Source: CAYVUV01 sp964455095 (lineage in GTDB: Bacteria > Desulfobacterota > Binatia > HRBIN30 > CADEER01). From it: DNA of 64,000 bases. Made by a program: the position numbers and the translations under genes. The DNA lies in contig CAYVUV010000404.1 of assembly GCA_964455095.1 (NCBI GenBank), positions 17,187-81,186 on the forward strand, in the 5' to 3' direction. This document shows positions 42,987 through 52,088 of this stretch, in pieces. The notes under the pieces were generated by a model. It was not told where the DNA came from and searched no databases. It worked only from the letters and a program-made list of their open reading frames with translations. Positions within the stretch are counted from its first letter, which is position 1. Every line of letters begins with the position of its first letter.

Positions 42987-44429
42987 TCAGCGTCGACCGC
43001 CGCGGCCACCTCCGCCGCCACGCCCACCGCCGCCGCCGCGCCCACCGCCGCCACCGCGCCCACCACCGCCACCACCAAACGAGCTGGCGCTCTGCCGGCT
43101 GCTGTGTCCGCGGCTCGAGGCCGCCCGCGTCTGCTGACCGCTGCCCATCCCCTTGAACGCGCCCGCCTCGCGGCTGCCGGCACTGGCCCGCTGGTTCTGG
43201 CGTGGCTGAGTCTGCGGACGGTTGGCCGCAGAGGGACGGCTACCGCCCCTGTTGCCCGCCGCGGCCTTGTCGCGGCTCGCGCCGCTTTGGCGACCGCCGG
43301 TGCCGCCGGCCCCGGGTTGGCGCGCGCCGGTGCCGGCGCCGGCTTGACGCGCGCCGCCCTCTCGTCCGCCGGCGGGTCTCGACTTGTAGTCGCTGGCGGC
43401 TCCGCGCGCGATGTCCTGCCGACCCTGCTCGGCGCGGCCGCGGAAGGCCTCGCGCGATGCGGCCGAGTTGCTGGCGCCGCGGTTGTACTTCTGCTGCGTG
43501 CCCTTGTCGCGGTACTGAACACCTTTGCGGTGCTCGGCGTTGTGCTGCCAGTTCTTGTTGGAGACGTTCGTGCGGTTGAAGTTGTTGTAGTTGTCGATGT
43601 CGATGTTCACGTCGTTGTGCCCGCCGTAGCCGCCGCCGTGTCCCCAATCGCAGTCGCCCCACAGGGCCGCGCCGACCGCCATCCCGACGCCGAACGAGAC
43701 CACTGAGGCCGCCGCCACATAGCCAGGCGGGTAGTAGGAGTAAGGTGGCGCGGCGGGGTACGGCCAGGTGCCGTAGACCACGGTCGGATTGTAGGTCGGC
43801 ACGTAGACCACCTGAGGTTGCGCCGGCTCGATCTTGATCACCGTCGGCGGCGGCGCCGCCGCCGCTTCCACGGTCACGTTCTGTTGGACGTTCGCCGGCG
43901 GCTGTTCGACGATCACCTTCTGTTGCTCGTTCGATTCGAGATTCCCCGCCTCTTTCGCCTTGGCGCGCAAGCGCTGCACGGCGTTCATCAGATCGTCCTG
44001 TTGGGCCAGGAACGCGTCGCCCAGTTTCTGTGTCCAGTCGAGCTTGTCGTTCATCATGCCCAGCACGGGCGGAAAGGCAGTCAGCGACTTCACGCTCGGA
44101 TCCCATGTCTGTCCCTGCAGCGCGTCCTCCAACGCCTTGTCCTTCAGGGTGGAGTTCGCCTTTTGCCAGCGCGCCGCTTCGACGATCTCGAGCGGATAGG
44201 TTGAGGCCATCAGTACCTGAGCCAGCAGCGGATCCGGGTACAGCGCGACGGGTGCGGCGATCTGCTCGAGTTCCTCGGCCTTGAACGTCGGCTGCGGCGG
44301 CGCCGCGGCCGGTGCCGCAGCCGGCGCGGCGGCCGGTGCGGCTTGATCCTGCGCCATCAGGGCCGGGACATTCTGCAACGCCACGAGCGCGACCAACAAC
44401 CTGGCCAGTGGTTTGGATGTGCGATTCAT
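42987..44429 (-). CDS. Exported DUF3300 family protein with Gly/Arg-rich tail
   Basis: A 480-residue secreted protein. The signal peptide is followed by an Ala/Pro repeat (APAAAPAAAP). The family core is EELEQIAAPVALYPDPLLAQVLMASTYPLEIVEAARW, then LTAFPPVLGMMNDKLDWTQKLGDAFLAQQDDLM. A Val/Pro-rich middle contains VVYVPTYNPTVVYGTWPYP. The last 200 residues are low complexity: Asn/Asp-rich, then Gly/Ala/Arg/Ser-rich, ending in pure Gly-Arg repeats (GGGRGGGGGRGGGGGRGGRR). The tail should be disordered and positively charged, perhaps binding polyanions. It is upstream of the DUF2950 gene in the same direction. Confidence 0.92.
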   Translation of the reverse strand: MNRTSKPLARLLVALVALQNVPALMAQDQAAPAAAPAAAPAAAPPQPTFKAEELEQIAAPVALYPDPLLAQVLMASTYPLEIVEAARWQKANSTLKDKALEDALQGQTWDPSVKSLTAFPPVLGMMNDKLDWTQKLGDAFLAQQDDLMNAVQRLRAKAKEAGNLESNEQQKVIVEQPPANVQQNVTVEAAAAPPPTVIKIEPAQPQVVYVPTYNPTVVYGTWPYPAAPPYSYYPPGYVAAASVVSFGVGMAVGAALWGDCDWGHGGGYGGHNDVNIDIDNYNNFNRTNVSNKNWQHNAEHRKGVQYRDKGTQQKYNRGASNSAASREAFRGRAEQGRQDIARGAASDYKSRPAGGREGGARQAGAGTGARQPGAGGTGGRQSGASRDKAAAGNRGGSRPSAANRPQTQPRQNQRASAGSREAGAFKGMGSGQQTRAASSRGHSSRQSASSFGGGGGGRGGGGGRGGGGGRGGGGGRGGRR

Positions 44430-44485
44430 GCTGTGTCCTCCCCGTCCCGCGATGGCTCGCGACCTGCTTTCGAAGAAGCGCTCTC

Positions 44486-45400
44486 TTACAGATCCGTCTC
44501 GTAACGCAGCCGCACGCCGACCAGCGGCGCCGGGTCGTACTTGTCGTCGGCGACGAAGTGGTCGTCGTCGTCGCTGACCCTGATCTTCCCGGCCACCGCG
44601 ACGCCGCCGTAGAGGTCGAGCGCGAGTCCGTCGGCCATCCCCCAGCTCAGCCGAGCATAGACCGGGGCCGACTTGTCCTGGACGATGAAATCACTGGTGA
44701 TGCCCTTGTCCTCGAGGCGGAAGCGCCGGCGCTCGAACTGCGCACCGGCCGCCACCTCCCAGTGGTTGGCGAACGTCCAGCCAACGAAACCACCGATGCC
44801 GCGGCGCGCCGCCACCTCCGTGACCCCCGTGTGCAGTCTCCAGTTCCGGGCAAAGCGCCAGTCGATCAACGGAATCGGCGCGATGCCGATGCCTTCCTCG
44901 ATGCGCCGCATCACCGCCACGGCGAGGCCGATCGAGAACGTCGGGGAGTTCCGGTACACCGCGCCCAACAGGCCACCGTAGGAGACCGCATCGCCCCAGT
45001 CGGCGCCTTCCTCGGCGTAGACGCTGACCAGCGGGCCGACCATCATCCGCCAGGACTCGCCGACCTCGAAGCTGACGATCGAGGCGAAGTTGAGGTTGTG
45101 GATGTTGCTGTCGGCCACGTCGGAGCCGTAGTTGTTGAAGCCGTAACCAAGCAGATTCAACCAGCGCACGCCCCCGTCAAACGCCGCTGTTCCGCCGATT
45201 TCGCCGCGCGCATCGTTGGTGTCGAACTCGCCGTTGGAATCGTCGAGGTCGGTTTCGAAGCGGTGCCCGTAGGCACCGCGAACAAAAAAGCTGCTGTTGT
45301 CGGATGGGCTCTCCACCTCTGGAGCATCGATGGCCTGCGACCATGCCGGCCCGGCCGACATGGCCACCAACAGAACCGCACGCAGTAAATGACGTCTCAT
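44486..45400 (-). CDS. Outer-membrane beta-barrel-like protein
   Basis: A 304-residue exported protein. ATG 45400 follows GGGAGGGT and begins a typical signal peptide (RRHLLRAVLLVAMSAGPAWSQ). The mature chain is a run of amphipathic strands with Gly/Asp turns (FVRGAYGHRFETDLDD, WEVAAGAQFERRRFRL, LDLYGGVAVAGKIRVSDDDD). It ends GVRLRYETDL, close to an outer-membrane C-terminal signal. I recognise no specific family. It lies upstream of the DUF3300-DUF2950 pair, 56 bp away, and may be co-transcribed with it as an envelope cluster. Confidence 0.72.
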   Translation of the reverse strand: MRRHLLRAVLLVAMSAGPAWSQAIDAPEVESPSDNSSFFVRGAYGHRFETDLDDSNGEFDTNDARGEIGGTAAFDGGVRWLNLLGYGFNNYGSDVADSNIHNLNFASIVSFEVGESWRMMVGPLVSVYAEEGADWGDAVSYGGLLGAVYRNSPTFSIGLAVAVMRRIEEGIGIAPIPLIDWRFARNWRLHTGVTEVAARRGIGGFVGWTFANHWEVAAGAQFERRRFRLEDKGITSDFIVQDKSAPVYARLSWGMADGLALDLYGGVAVAGKIRVSDDDDHFVADDKYDPAPLVGVRLRYETDL

Positions 45401-45519
45401 GTTTGACCCTCCCCCTGGTTCAAGCCGGATCCTCGCTGCCTCAGTGCCCCCTTTGGAACCGAGGCCAATCCGTACTCGGCGGCTGATGCGATCGAATGGA
45501 TCTCTTCCTACCTCAGCGG

Positions 45520-46707
45520 TCACAGCCCGATCAACGGCGCCAACACCTTGAGCAATGCGTCCTTCACCGGCATCTGCGTTGCGACGACCGCCACGACCGG
45601 CAAGGCGGCAGCGAGGGCGAGGGGCAGCACGGCAGCGCGACTCACTGGCACCACGCGCATCCGACTCACAGCATCGAACAGCGCGACGGTGTCCGCCACC
45701 GGCCCGATCTCCGGGGCGCCGAGCATCCCGTCATCATCCACGTGCTCGCGCTGCAGCCAGCGCTTGTCGAACAGCCGGCCGTAGCCGGCCAGGAGCGCCC
45801 CGACGGCGGCCCGGCTCTGCCGTTTGAAGGCCATCAACTTGGGGAACGCGACCAAAGGAGCGACGCCCATCAGGACGCTCACGGCGACCAACAGGCCGGC
45901 GGGAATGCGCAACGCACTGACCTGTAAGCCGTGATAGAGCGCATCATGTCCCCATCGACCAGCAATGACGATCGAGACGCCGAAGAAGAACGGCGCAAAC
46001 GCCGCCGGCAGCTTCTCGACGAATCCCAGGCCGCCGGCGCGATCGGGATGGGTCGGCGCGAGGCGCAAATCGAGGCCCGCGAGGCGTTGGAAGAGGCGCG
46101 TCACCACGACCAGACGCCAGAGCCAGGCCAGCAAGGCGAGCAGGAAGATCGGACGAGACACCACGTTGAACCACACCGCGACGAACCCGCGGCCGGCCAC
46201 CGGGGCCGCCCATAGCAGCTCGTGATTGTGCTCCGCGTTGTCCCAGCCCGACACTGACGACACGACGACGATCGCCACGATGACGGCCAATGCCAGGCGC
46301 GAATCGCGCAGGCGCGCGGCGTCGACGAGGAGACCGCGGAAAGCGGGAAGGAGGGATTCGTCGACGAGCCCGGATAGCACGAACTGTGGCAGCAGGCGCC
46401 GCAGGGTCAGGTCCACCAATCCTTCGCTCAACAGGAACAGCGGCAGCGCGACGAGAAAGCGGGCGTGGATCCCGAAGTGCCGCAACAACGGTTCCGCGGC
46501 CTGGCCCGGGAGCAGCAGATGATTCCACACCGCCCACAGGAACAGCGGCAGCCAGGTGAGGCCGACACCGATCGCGATCCGACGCCCCGTGCCGAGGCCG
46601 CGCGCCGGGATCAACCCGATGAGGCGCTGGGCGCGATGCAGCGGGTCGCCCGTCACGAGCGAGAACTCGACCTCGGAACCTGCCGGATTGTGTGCCGAGG
46701 CACCCAT
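45520..46707 (-). CDS. Integral membrane protein of unknown function
   Basis: A 395-residue protein with six hydrophobic segments (including IAIGVGLTWLPLFLWAVW, FLVALPLFLLSEGLV, LALAVIVAIVVVSSVSGW, VSRPIFLLALLAWLW, LVAVSVLMGVAPLVAF). Cytoplasmic parts carry FQRLAGLDLRLAPTHPDRAGGLGFVE. ATG 46707 is the best start; the ribosome site is weak. I do not recognise the family with confidence. The promoter region shares a conserved 38-bp element with the orphan gene at 40425 and is divergent from an AraC-type regulator, a strong hint of direct control by it. Confidence 0.75.
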   Translation of the reverse strand: MGASAHNPAGSEVEFSLVTGDPLHRAQRLIGLIPARGLGTGRRIAIGVGLTWLPLFLWAVWNHLLLPGQAAEPLLRHFGIHARFLVALPLFLLSEGLVDLTLRRLLPQFVLSGLVDESLLPAFRGLLVDAARLRDSRLALAVIVAIVVVSSVSGWDNAEHNHELLWAAPVAGRGFVAVWFNVVSRPIFLLALLAWLWRLVVVTRLFQRLAGLDLRLAPTHPDRAGGLGFVEKLPAAFAPFFFGVSIVIAGRWGHDALYHGLQVSALRIPAGLLVAVSVLMGVAPLVAFPKLMAFKRQSRAAVGALLAGYGRLFDKRWLQREHVDDDGMLGAPEIGPVADTVALFDAVSRMRVVPVSRAAVLPLALAAALPVVAVVATQMPVKDALLKVLAPLIGL

Positions 46708-46788
46708 TGGCGACCGATCTAGCAACCGCTTGCCGCTGTTGTCATCGCAAAAGCGCTCGGAGCTCCTTCCCGGCGGACCTGTCGCTCT

Positions 46789-46856
46789 CTTATATCTCTC
46801 TCGGCCCGGAGGAGGGACTTGTCCGATTGGGTCATTCTGTTGTCTATTGCGGCCAG
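46789..46856 (-). promoter_or_regulatory. Second copy of the 38-bp element, with -10-like site
   Basis: Read on the minus strand, 46856-46819 matches 40311-40348 at 32 of 38 positions, and TATAAG follows 24 bp later (46794-46789). It points to the membrane protein gene at 46707 and lies within 15 bp of the AraC-type gene start. It may be the regulator's own site, controlling both directions. Confidence 0.7.
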
Positions 46857-46869
46857 CCTGGTGGGATTT

Positions 46870-47922
46870 GTGCGCAGAGGCTCGACTATCGGAAGCATCC
46901 AGGTCGCCGACCTGTTGGAGGCGCTGCGCGCGCTCGGTGCCGACCCGGCCGCGCTCTGTGTGAGCGTTGGGCTCACCGAGAGCACGCTGCAGAACCCCAC
47001 CGCGCGGGTGCCGTCGTCGCGCGTGCTCGCACTGTTCGAGCGTGCGGCGCGCCAGCTGCGCGACCCGCTGGTCGGTCTGCATGCCGGCGCGCGGACGCAG
47101 ACGCGCGGGCCGCTCTTCTATCTGCTCTTGTCGAGCCCGCGTTTGAGCGAGGGATTGCAGCTGCTCACACGCTTCGCGCGGGTGGCCCTCGACACCCAGG
47201 TGCTCACGGCCACCGTTGACGGCGGCGTGGTAAACCTGACCGTCGATCCAGGCGACCCGGCCATCGAGCAGAATCACCACGCGGTCGACTACCTCGTGGG
47301 CGCCAACCTCAGCGGTCTTCGCCGCGCGGTGCCGAGCTTCCAACTGCTCGGGGTGGACCTCGCGCACGCGGAAGCGGGCACGCCTGGTGAGACGGAACGG
47401 GTGTTCGGCTGCCCGGTGCGTTTCGGCCGCCGACACAGTGCGATGCGTTTTCCGGACTCGACGCTGCAGAGCGTCCCCGTTGCCGCGAACTCGGCCATCG
47501 CGGAACAGATCGAGAAGTTCACGGCCGCCGCCTTCGCTCGCATGACCTCAGACAGCGCGCAGGCTCGCGTCGCCGAGGCAACGCGAGCCCTGCTGGGGCG
47601 CGGGCTGCGCGTCGACCGCTCCGCCGTCGCCAAGCAGCTCGGCGTGGGCGAACGCACGTTGCAGCGCCAGCTGGAGCAGGAGTCCGTCACCTTCAGCGTC
47701 GTCCGAGATGGCGTGCGCGCGGAGATCTCGCGCGCCCTGCTGTCCAACCACGGCCTCAAGGTCGAGGCGGTCGCGCACAGCGTCGGGTTCGCGGAAGTCG
47801 CGGCCTTCTCCCGGGCGTTTACTCGCTGGGTGGGGCACTCGCCGACGCGCTACCGCGATCGGATCGCCAAGCGCTCAGTGACACCGCGCGTTCGTCCTTT
47901 GAACCTCGAGCGCGGGCGTTAG
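46870..47922 (+). CDS. AraC-family transcriptional regulator with arabinose-binding-like N-terminal domain
   Basis: A 350-residue regulator. Residues about 8-190 resemble the Arabinose_bd domain of OruR/ArgR-type AraC proteins (VADLLEALRALGADPAALC, LFERAARQLRDPLVGLHAG). The C-terminal 95 residues hold two helix-turn-helix units (VDRSAVAKQLGVGERTLQRQL; LKVEAVAHSVGFAEVAAFSRAFTRWVGHSPTRYR). GTG 46870 is preferred over TTG 46819, because the intervening bases belong to a conserved non-coding element also found at 40311. The regulator leads a plus-strand run with a P450, a DUF1330-like protein and a SnoaL-like protein, and probably senses a hydrophobic or aromatic compound. Confidence 0.9.
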   Translation: MRRGSTIGSIQVADLLEALRALGADPAALCVSVGLTESTLQNPTARVPSSRVLALFERAARQLRDPLVGLHAGARTQTRGPLFYLLLSSPRLSEGLQLLTRFARVALDTQVLTATVDGGVVNLTVDPGDPAIEQNHHAVDYLVGANLSGLRRAVPSFQLLGVDLAHAEAGTPGETERVFGCPVRFGRRHSAMRFPDSTLQSVPVAANSAIAEQIEKFTAAAFARMTSDSAQARVAEATRALLGRGLRVDRSAVAKQLGVGERTLQRQLEQESVTFSVVRDGVRAEISRALLSNHGLKVEAVAHSVGFAEVAAFSRAFTRWVGHSPTRYRDRIAKRSVTPRVRPLNLERGR

Positions 47923-47951
47923 GTACGGCCCTTCACCGCGCACGGAACCGA

Positions 47952-49154
47952 GTGACCAGCCTCACCTTCGAGCCGACCGATCTGGCGCACCTCGCCGATC
48001 CCTATCCTGCGCTGGCCGAGCTGCGCCGGGTCGGGCCGATCGTCCGGCTGCAGAGCGGCTTCTGGGCGGTGACCGGCTACGAGGCGGCGATGGACGTCTT
48101 CCGCCAGCGCGCCTGTGCGTCGGGGCCGATCGCGCAGCGTTACGTCGTCGGGCTGCCGCCGGGAGCGGCGCGCGACGAGATGAGCCACCGCATCAACTTC
48201 CTCGACCCGCCCGATCACACCCGGGTGCGCGGCCTGGTCTCGAAAGCGTTCACGCCGCGCCGCGTCGCCGGCATCATCCCCTGGATCGCGGCGACGGCGG
48301 AGCGCCTGCTCGACGAGCTCGACGCCGAACGCGAGCTCGACCTGCTGCACCGCTTCGCGCACCAGGTGCCGTCGCTGGTGATCTCCGAGCTGCTCGGCGT
48401 GCCGAGCGCCGACCGCGATCAGCTGACGGCCTGGAGCGACGCCGTCTCGCCGCTGCTCGGGTTGGAGCTGAGCGATGCCGAACGCGCGGGCGCCCTGCAG
48501 GCCTCGGAGGCATTTCACGCTTATCTCGGCCGGCTGCTCGAAGCGCGCGGCCGGGAGCCGGGCGACGACTTGCTCTCCGCCCTGCTCGCCGCCGAGGAGA
48601 ACGGCGAACGCCTGAGTCGCGTCGAGCTGCTGTCGCTGGCGGCGACGCTGTATTCGGCCGGCCACCGCACCACGCGCGATCTGTTCACCAACGGCATGTC
48701 GGTCTTGCTCGGCGATCCGATCCGCTTCCGGCGCGTCGTCGACGGAGGCTGGAGCGCGGCTGACGTCGTCGCCGAGTTTCTGCGCTATGAGACACCGACG
48801 CTGTTTGTCGCCCGCATCCCGCTCGAGCCGGTGACGATCGCGGATGTGGAAGTCGGCGCGTATGAGCCGCTGCTGGTCTTTCTCGCGGCGGCGAACCGCG
48901 ACCCGGCGACCTATGCCGATCCGGACGTCTTCCGCCCCGGGCGCGACGAGCCGCCGGCCCTGTCGTTCGCCTACGGCCCGCATTACTGCCTCGGCGCGTC
49001 GCTGGCGCGCACCGAGGCGGAGGTCATGCTCGCCACCCTGACGCGGCGCTGGCCCGATCTCGCGCTGCCCGCCGACCGCCCGCTGCGCTGGCATCAGCGC
49101 GGCCCGTTCCGCGGTCTCGACGAGCTGGTCGTGCGCCGACCCGGAACTACCTGA
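47952..49154 (+). CDS. Cytochrome P450 with altered I-helix motif
   Basis: A 400-residue P450 starting at GTG 47952, 30 bp after the AraC-type gene. The K-helix ExxR is AEFLRYE and the haem loop is FAYGPHYCLGASLAR, both normal. The I-helix motif reads LYSAGHRTTRD. The usual acid (AGHETT or AGxDT) is replaced by Arg, while the threonine remains. This could change proton delivery to the bound oxygen. Position after a dedicated regulator suggests an inducible oxygenation step. No redox partner gene is adjacent. Confidence 0.92.
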   Translation: MTSLTFEPTDLAHLADPYPALAELRRVGPIVRLQSGFWAVTGYEAAMDVFRQRACASGPIAQRYVVGLPPGAARDEMSHRINFLDPPDHTRVRGLVSKAFTPRRVAGIIPWIAATAERLLDELDAERELDLLHRFAHQVPSLVISELLGVPSADRDQLTAWSDAVSPLLGLELSDAERAGALQASEAFHAYLGRLLEARGREPGDDLLSALLAAEENGERLSRVELLSLAATLYSAGHRTTRDLFTNGMSVLLGDPIRFRRVVDGGWSAADVVAEFLRYETPTLFVARIPLEPVTIADVEVGAYEPLLVFLAAANRDPATYADPDVFRPGRDEPPALSFAYGPHYCLGASLARTEAEVMLATLTRRWPDLALPADRPLRWHQRGPFRGLDELVVRRPGTT

Positions 49155-49243
49155 GCGGGCTGGCCCGACTCGGTAGTGGGGGTGACCGCGCCTTCCTCCT
49201 TCGCGTTGTTCGGTCTCGGGGCTGTTGCTACAAGGACGACGCG

Positions 49244-49687
49244 ATGAGCTCAGCCCACATCGAACCGACGCCGTCCGCCCTTGCGGCCATCCGCGAGGCC
49301 CGTCCCGATGGCCCCTTTGTCGCGCTCAATCTCAACCGCTACCGCGAGCGCGCGGCCTATCCGCCGGGGACACCCGATGCCGCGGTGAGCGGGCGCGAAG
49401 CCTACCTGCGTTACGGGATGATCGCGTTCGCGGCCATCCTCGGCGTCGGCGGCCGCATCCTGTGGGCGGCCGATGCGCACGAGGTCGCCATCGGCTGCGA
49501 GCACGATCAATACGACGAGGTCGTGGCGGTCTGGTATCCGAGCCGCGCCGCCTTCCTCAAGCTCGAGGACCACCCTGGCTACCGCGAGGCCCTCGACCTG
49601 CACCGGCGCGCGTCGCTCGAGCGCGCGACGCTGCTCTTCTTCGCGGCCGGGGCCGAGCCGCAGCTGACGACGCCATACGGAGGGTGA
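49244..49687 (+). CDS. DUF1330-like small protein
   Basis: A 147-residue ferredoxin-like-fold protein. PFVALNLNRYRERAAYPPG, REAYLRYGMIAFAAILGVGGRILWAADAHEV and YDEVVAVWYPSRAAFLKLEDHPGYREALDLHR follow the DUF1330/EthD-like dimeric barrel pattern. Members often accompany oxidative degradation genes without a defined reaction. It lies between the P450 gene and a SnoaL-like gene (four bases downstream), which suggests one operon. Confidence 0.82.
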   Translation: MSSAHIEPTPSALAAIREARPDGPFVALNLNRYRERAAYPPGTPDAAVSGREAYLRYGMIAFAAILGVGGRILWAADAHEVAIGCEHDQYDEVVAVWYPSRAAFLKLEDHPGYREALDLHRRASLERATLLFFAAGAEPQLTTPYGG

Positions 49688-49691
49688 TGCC

Positions 49692-50111
49692 ATGCCGGTC
49701 AGCCCCGAGCTCCGCGCCGAGCGCGAACACGTCGTCCGCACCCACATGGAATCGGAGAACGCCCTCGATTTCGCCACGACGATGAGCACGTTCGCGCACC
49801 CGCGCTACGAGATCATTCCGACTGGCGCGGTGTACGACGGGCGCGAGGCGGTCGAAGGCTACTTCCGCGACAGCCGCGCCGCCTTCCCCGACCAGCGCAA
49901 CGAGCTCATCGCGCTGCACCACACCGACGACGCGGTCATCGTCGAGTTCTGGCTGCGCGGCACGCACCGCGGCCCGCTGATGGGCATCGAGCCCACCGGC
50001 AAGACCTTCGAGTGCCGCATGACCGCGTTCTTCTTCTTCGCCGGCAGCGGCATCGTGTGCGAACGCGTCTACTTCGACGCGGCGACGATCCTGCGCCAGC
50101 TCACGTCGTAG
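49692..50111 (+). CDS. SnoaL-like polyketide cyclase/ester cyclase family protein
   Basis: A 139-residue NTF2-fold protein. ELRAEREHVVRTHMESENALDFATTMSTFAHPRYEIIPTGAVYDGREAVEGYF is the N-terminal half. It continues with FWLRGTHRGPLMGIEPTGKTFECRMTAFFFFAGSGIVCERVYFD, the typical SnoaL ester cyclase ending. ATG 49692 has a good GGAGG site overlapping the previous stop. It probably acts in the same pathway as the P450 at 47952. Its end overlaps the end of the convergent kinase gene by 11 bases. Confidence 0.85.
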   Translation: MPVSPELRAEREHVVRTHMESENALDFATTMSTFAHPRYEIIPTGAVYDGREAVEGYFRDSRAAFPDQRNELIALHHTDDAVIVEFWLRGTHRGPLMGIEPTGKTFECRMTAFFFFAGSGIVCERVYFDAATILRQLTS

Positions 50112-51972
50112 CCGCCCCCGCGGCCAGCGTGAAGTAGAACGTGGCGCCCTTCTCCGGCGCCGCCTCGGCCCAGATCCGCCCACCGTGGCGGTGGACGATG
50201 CGCTGCACCGTCGCCAGGCCGATACCCGTGCCCTCGAACTCCTTGGGGTCGTGCAAACGGCGAAACGCGGCGAAGAGGCGCTCCGCGGCCGCCATGTCGA
50301 ACCCGGCGCCATCGTCGCGCACGTAGTAGACGCACTCCGACGAGCCCCCGCCTTCCCTGGGACGCCGCAGGCTGCCGACCTCGATGCGCGCCGACGCGTG
50401 GCGGCTGGTGTATTTCCAGGCGTTGTCGAGCAGGTTCTGCACCACCTGGTGCAGGAGGCGGGCATCGCCCCAGGCCGTCAGGCCCGGCGCGATCTGCACC
50501 GTCACGTTGCGTTCCGGCGCCGCACGACGCAGCTCGGCCACGACATTGTCGGCGACGGCCGAGAGGTCGACGCGGCCCCAGTGCATCTCGCTGCCCGACA
50601 CGCGCGACAGGGCGAGCAGGCCCTCGGTGAGCTGGGCCATGTGCGTCGCCGCAGCGGCGATGCGCTCGAGATAGTTCCGCCCCTGGGCGTCGAGCTGCGG
50701 GGCGTGGTCCTCGAGCAGGACTCGACTGAAGCCAGCGATGTGTCGCAACGGAGCGCGCAGATCGTGCGAGACGGAGTAGCTGAAGGTATCCAGCTCGCGA
50801 TTGGTAGCCTCGAGCTGCGCCGTGCGCTCTTTCACCCGCAGTTCCAGCTCGCGCTCGGAGCGCTGCAGCTCCTCGGTGCGCTGCCGCACCAGACGGTGCA
50901 ATTGCCGGTTCCACAGAAAGGCCAGGCCGATGACGACGGCGAGCGCCAGCCCGGCGCCGAACGCGAGCCGCACCACCGTGCGGCGGGCGACGCTCGGGTC
51001 CGGCCCGAACAGGAACCCCTCGAGCGAGCGCCGTGTTCCGGCGAGCCCGAGCGAGGTGTAGGTGTCCGCCATCTGGCTCCAGCGCTGGGGGTTCATGTGG
51101 CCGATCTCGATCAGATTGGGCAGGATCAGCTCGCGCATCTGCAGCGCCTCGAAGCGCAGGTGATCGGCCGTGAGGCCGCGCTCGGCGACGCCGGGCAACG
51201 CCAGGATGAGCCGCACCATCTCGTCGACGTGGCTCATGGCGTATTCCCAGCCGCGCACGCTGGCGCGGCGCATGGCCGCGGCGCGCTCGGGATCCGTCTC
51301 GACCTCGGCCGCGGTGGTGAACAGCGTATCGCCGTAGAAGTCGATGCCGTAGTCGACGGGGCGGATCATCCCCACTTCGACACCGCGGCGGCGAATCTGA
51401 AAGGGCTCGACGCTGATGTAGGCCGAGATCGCATCCGCCTTGCCGTTGATCAGGTCGTCGTTGTTCCAGGAATGCGCGATCATCTCGATCGCGTTCGGCG
51501 CGATTCCCTGGCGCAACAGCATGGCGGAGAACTCGGTGCCGCCCTGTCCGGCGGCGATCATCACCCGGCGGCCGACGAGATCCTCCGGCCGCAGGATGCC
51601 GCTGTCGAGTCGGGTCAGGAGGACGTACGGTGAGTGCTGGAAGATGACGGCGAGGGCGACGACGCCCTGTCCCGACAGATAGGCCTCGAGCACGTCGGAG
51701 CCGGAGACCCCGTACTGGGCGTGTCCGTTGAGGACGCTCGCCAGCGGCGGACTCTCGGCCGTGCTCTCGACGACCGTGACGTCGAGCCCCTCCTCGGCGT
51801 AGAAGCCTTTCGCCTTGGCGGCATAGTAGCCGGCGAACTGGAACTGGTGGCGCCACTTGAGCTGCAAAGTCACTGCGCCGCGCGGTGCCTCCGCAGCGCC
51901 GGCGCCGACGGCGACAAACGCCAGGACCAGCGCGGCCCGGACTCCCGTATGCAGTAGCCGGATCAAGTTCAT
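50101..51972 (-). CDS. Sensor histidine kinase with periplasmic THI5/NMT1-like binding domain
   Basis: A 623-residue kinase. ATG 51972 is chosen because a signal/anchor (TGVRAALVLAFVAVGAGAAEA) follows. Residues about 30-265 form a periplasmic solute-binding domain of the NMT1/THI5 type (VTLQLKWRHQFQFAGYYAAKAKGFYAEEGLDVTVVE, SAMLLRQGIAPNAIEMI). The membrane segment LAFGAGLALAVVIGLAFLW precedes a coiled coil, HisKA (YSVSHDLRAPLRHIAGFSRVL) and HATPase (VRDDGAGFDM, FEGTGIGLATVQRIV). The sensor may bind pyrimidine-like or sulphonate-like ligands. No response regulator is adjacent. Confidence 0.92.
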   Translation of the reverse strand: MNLIRLLHTGVRAALVLAFVAVGAGAAEAPRGAVTLQLKWRHQFQFAGYYAAKAKGFYAEEGLDVTVVESTAESPPLASVLNGHAQYGVSGSDVLEAYLSGQGVVALAVIFQHSPYVLLTRLDSGILRPEDLVGRRVMIAAGQGGTEFSAMLLRQGIAPNAIEMIAHSWNNDDLINGKADAISAYISVEPFQIRRRGVEVGMIRPVDYGIDFYGDTLFTTAAEVETDPERAAAMRRASVRGWEYAMSHVDEMVRLILALPGVAERGLTADHLRFEALQMRELILPNLIEIGHMNPQRWSQMADTYTSLGLAGTRRSLEGFLFGPDPSVARRTVVRLAFGAGLALAVVIGLAFLWNRQLHRLVRQRTEELQRSERELELRVKERTAQLEATNRELDTFSYSVSHDLRAPLRHIAGFSRVLLEDHAPQLDAQGRNYLERIAAAATHMAQLTEGLLALSRVSGSEMHWGRVDLSAVADNVVAELRRAAPERNVTVQIAPGLTAWGDARLLHQVVQNLLDNAWKYTSRHASARIEVGSLRRPREGGGSSECVYYVRDDGAGFDMAAAERLFAAFRRLHDPKEFEGTGIGLATVQRIVHRHGGRIWAEAAPEKGATFYFTLAAGAATT

Positions 51973-52088
51973 TTGTCTGTAGACCAGCGCAGTGTATCGC
52001 AAAACAGCGCTGCCGCGCAGCGGGGTTGCGTCTGGAGACCGTGTCCACGGCTGTACCGGCGCGCCGGCCGGTGCTACGGGTCGGGCCC

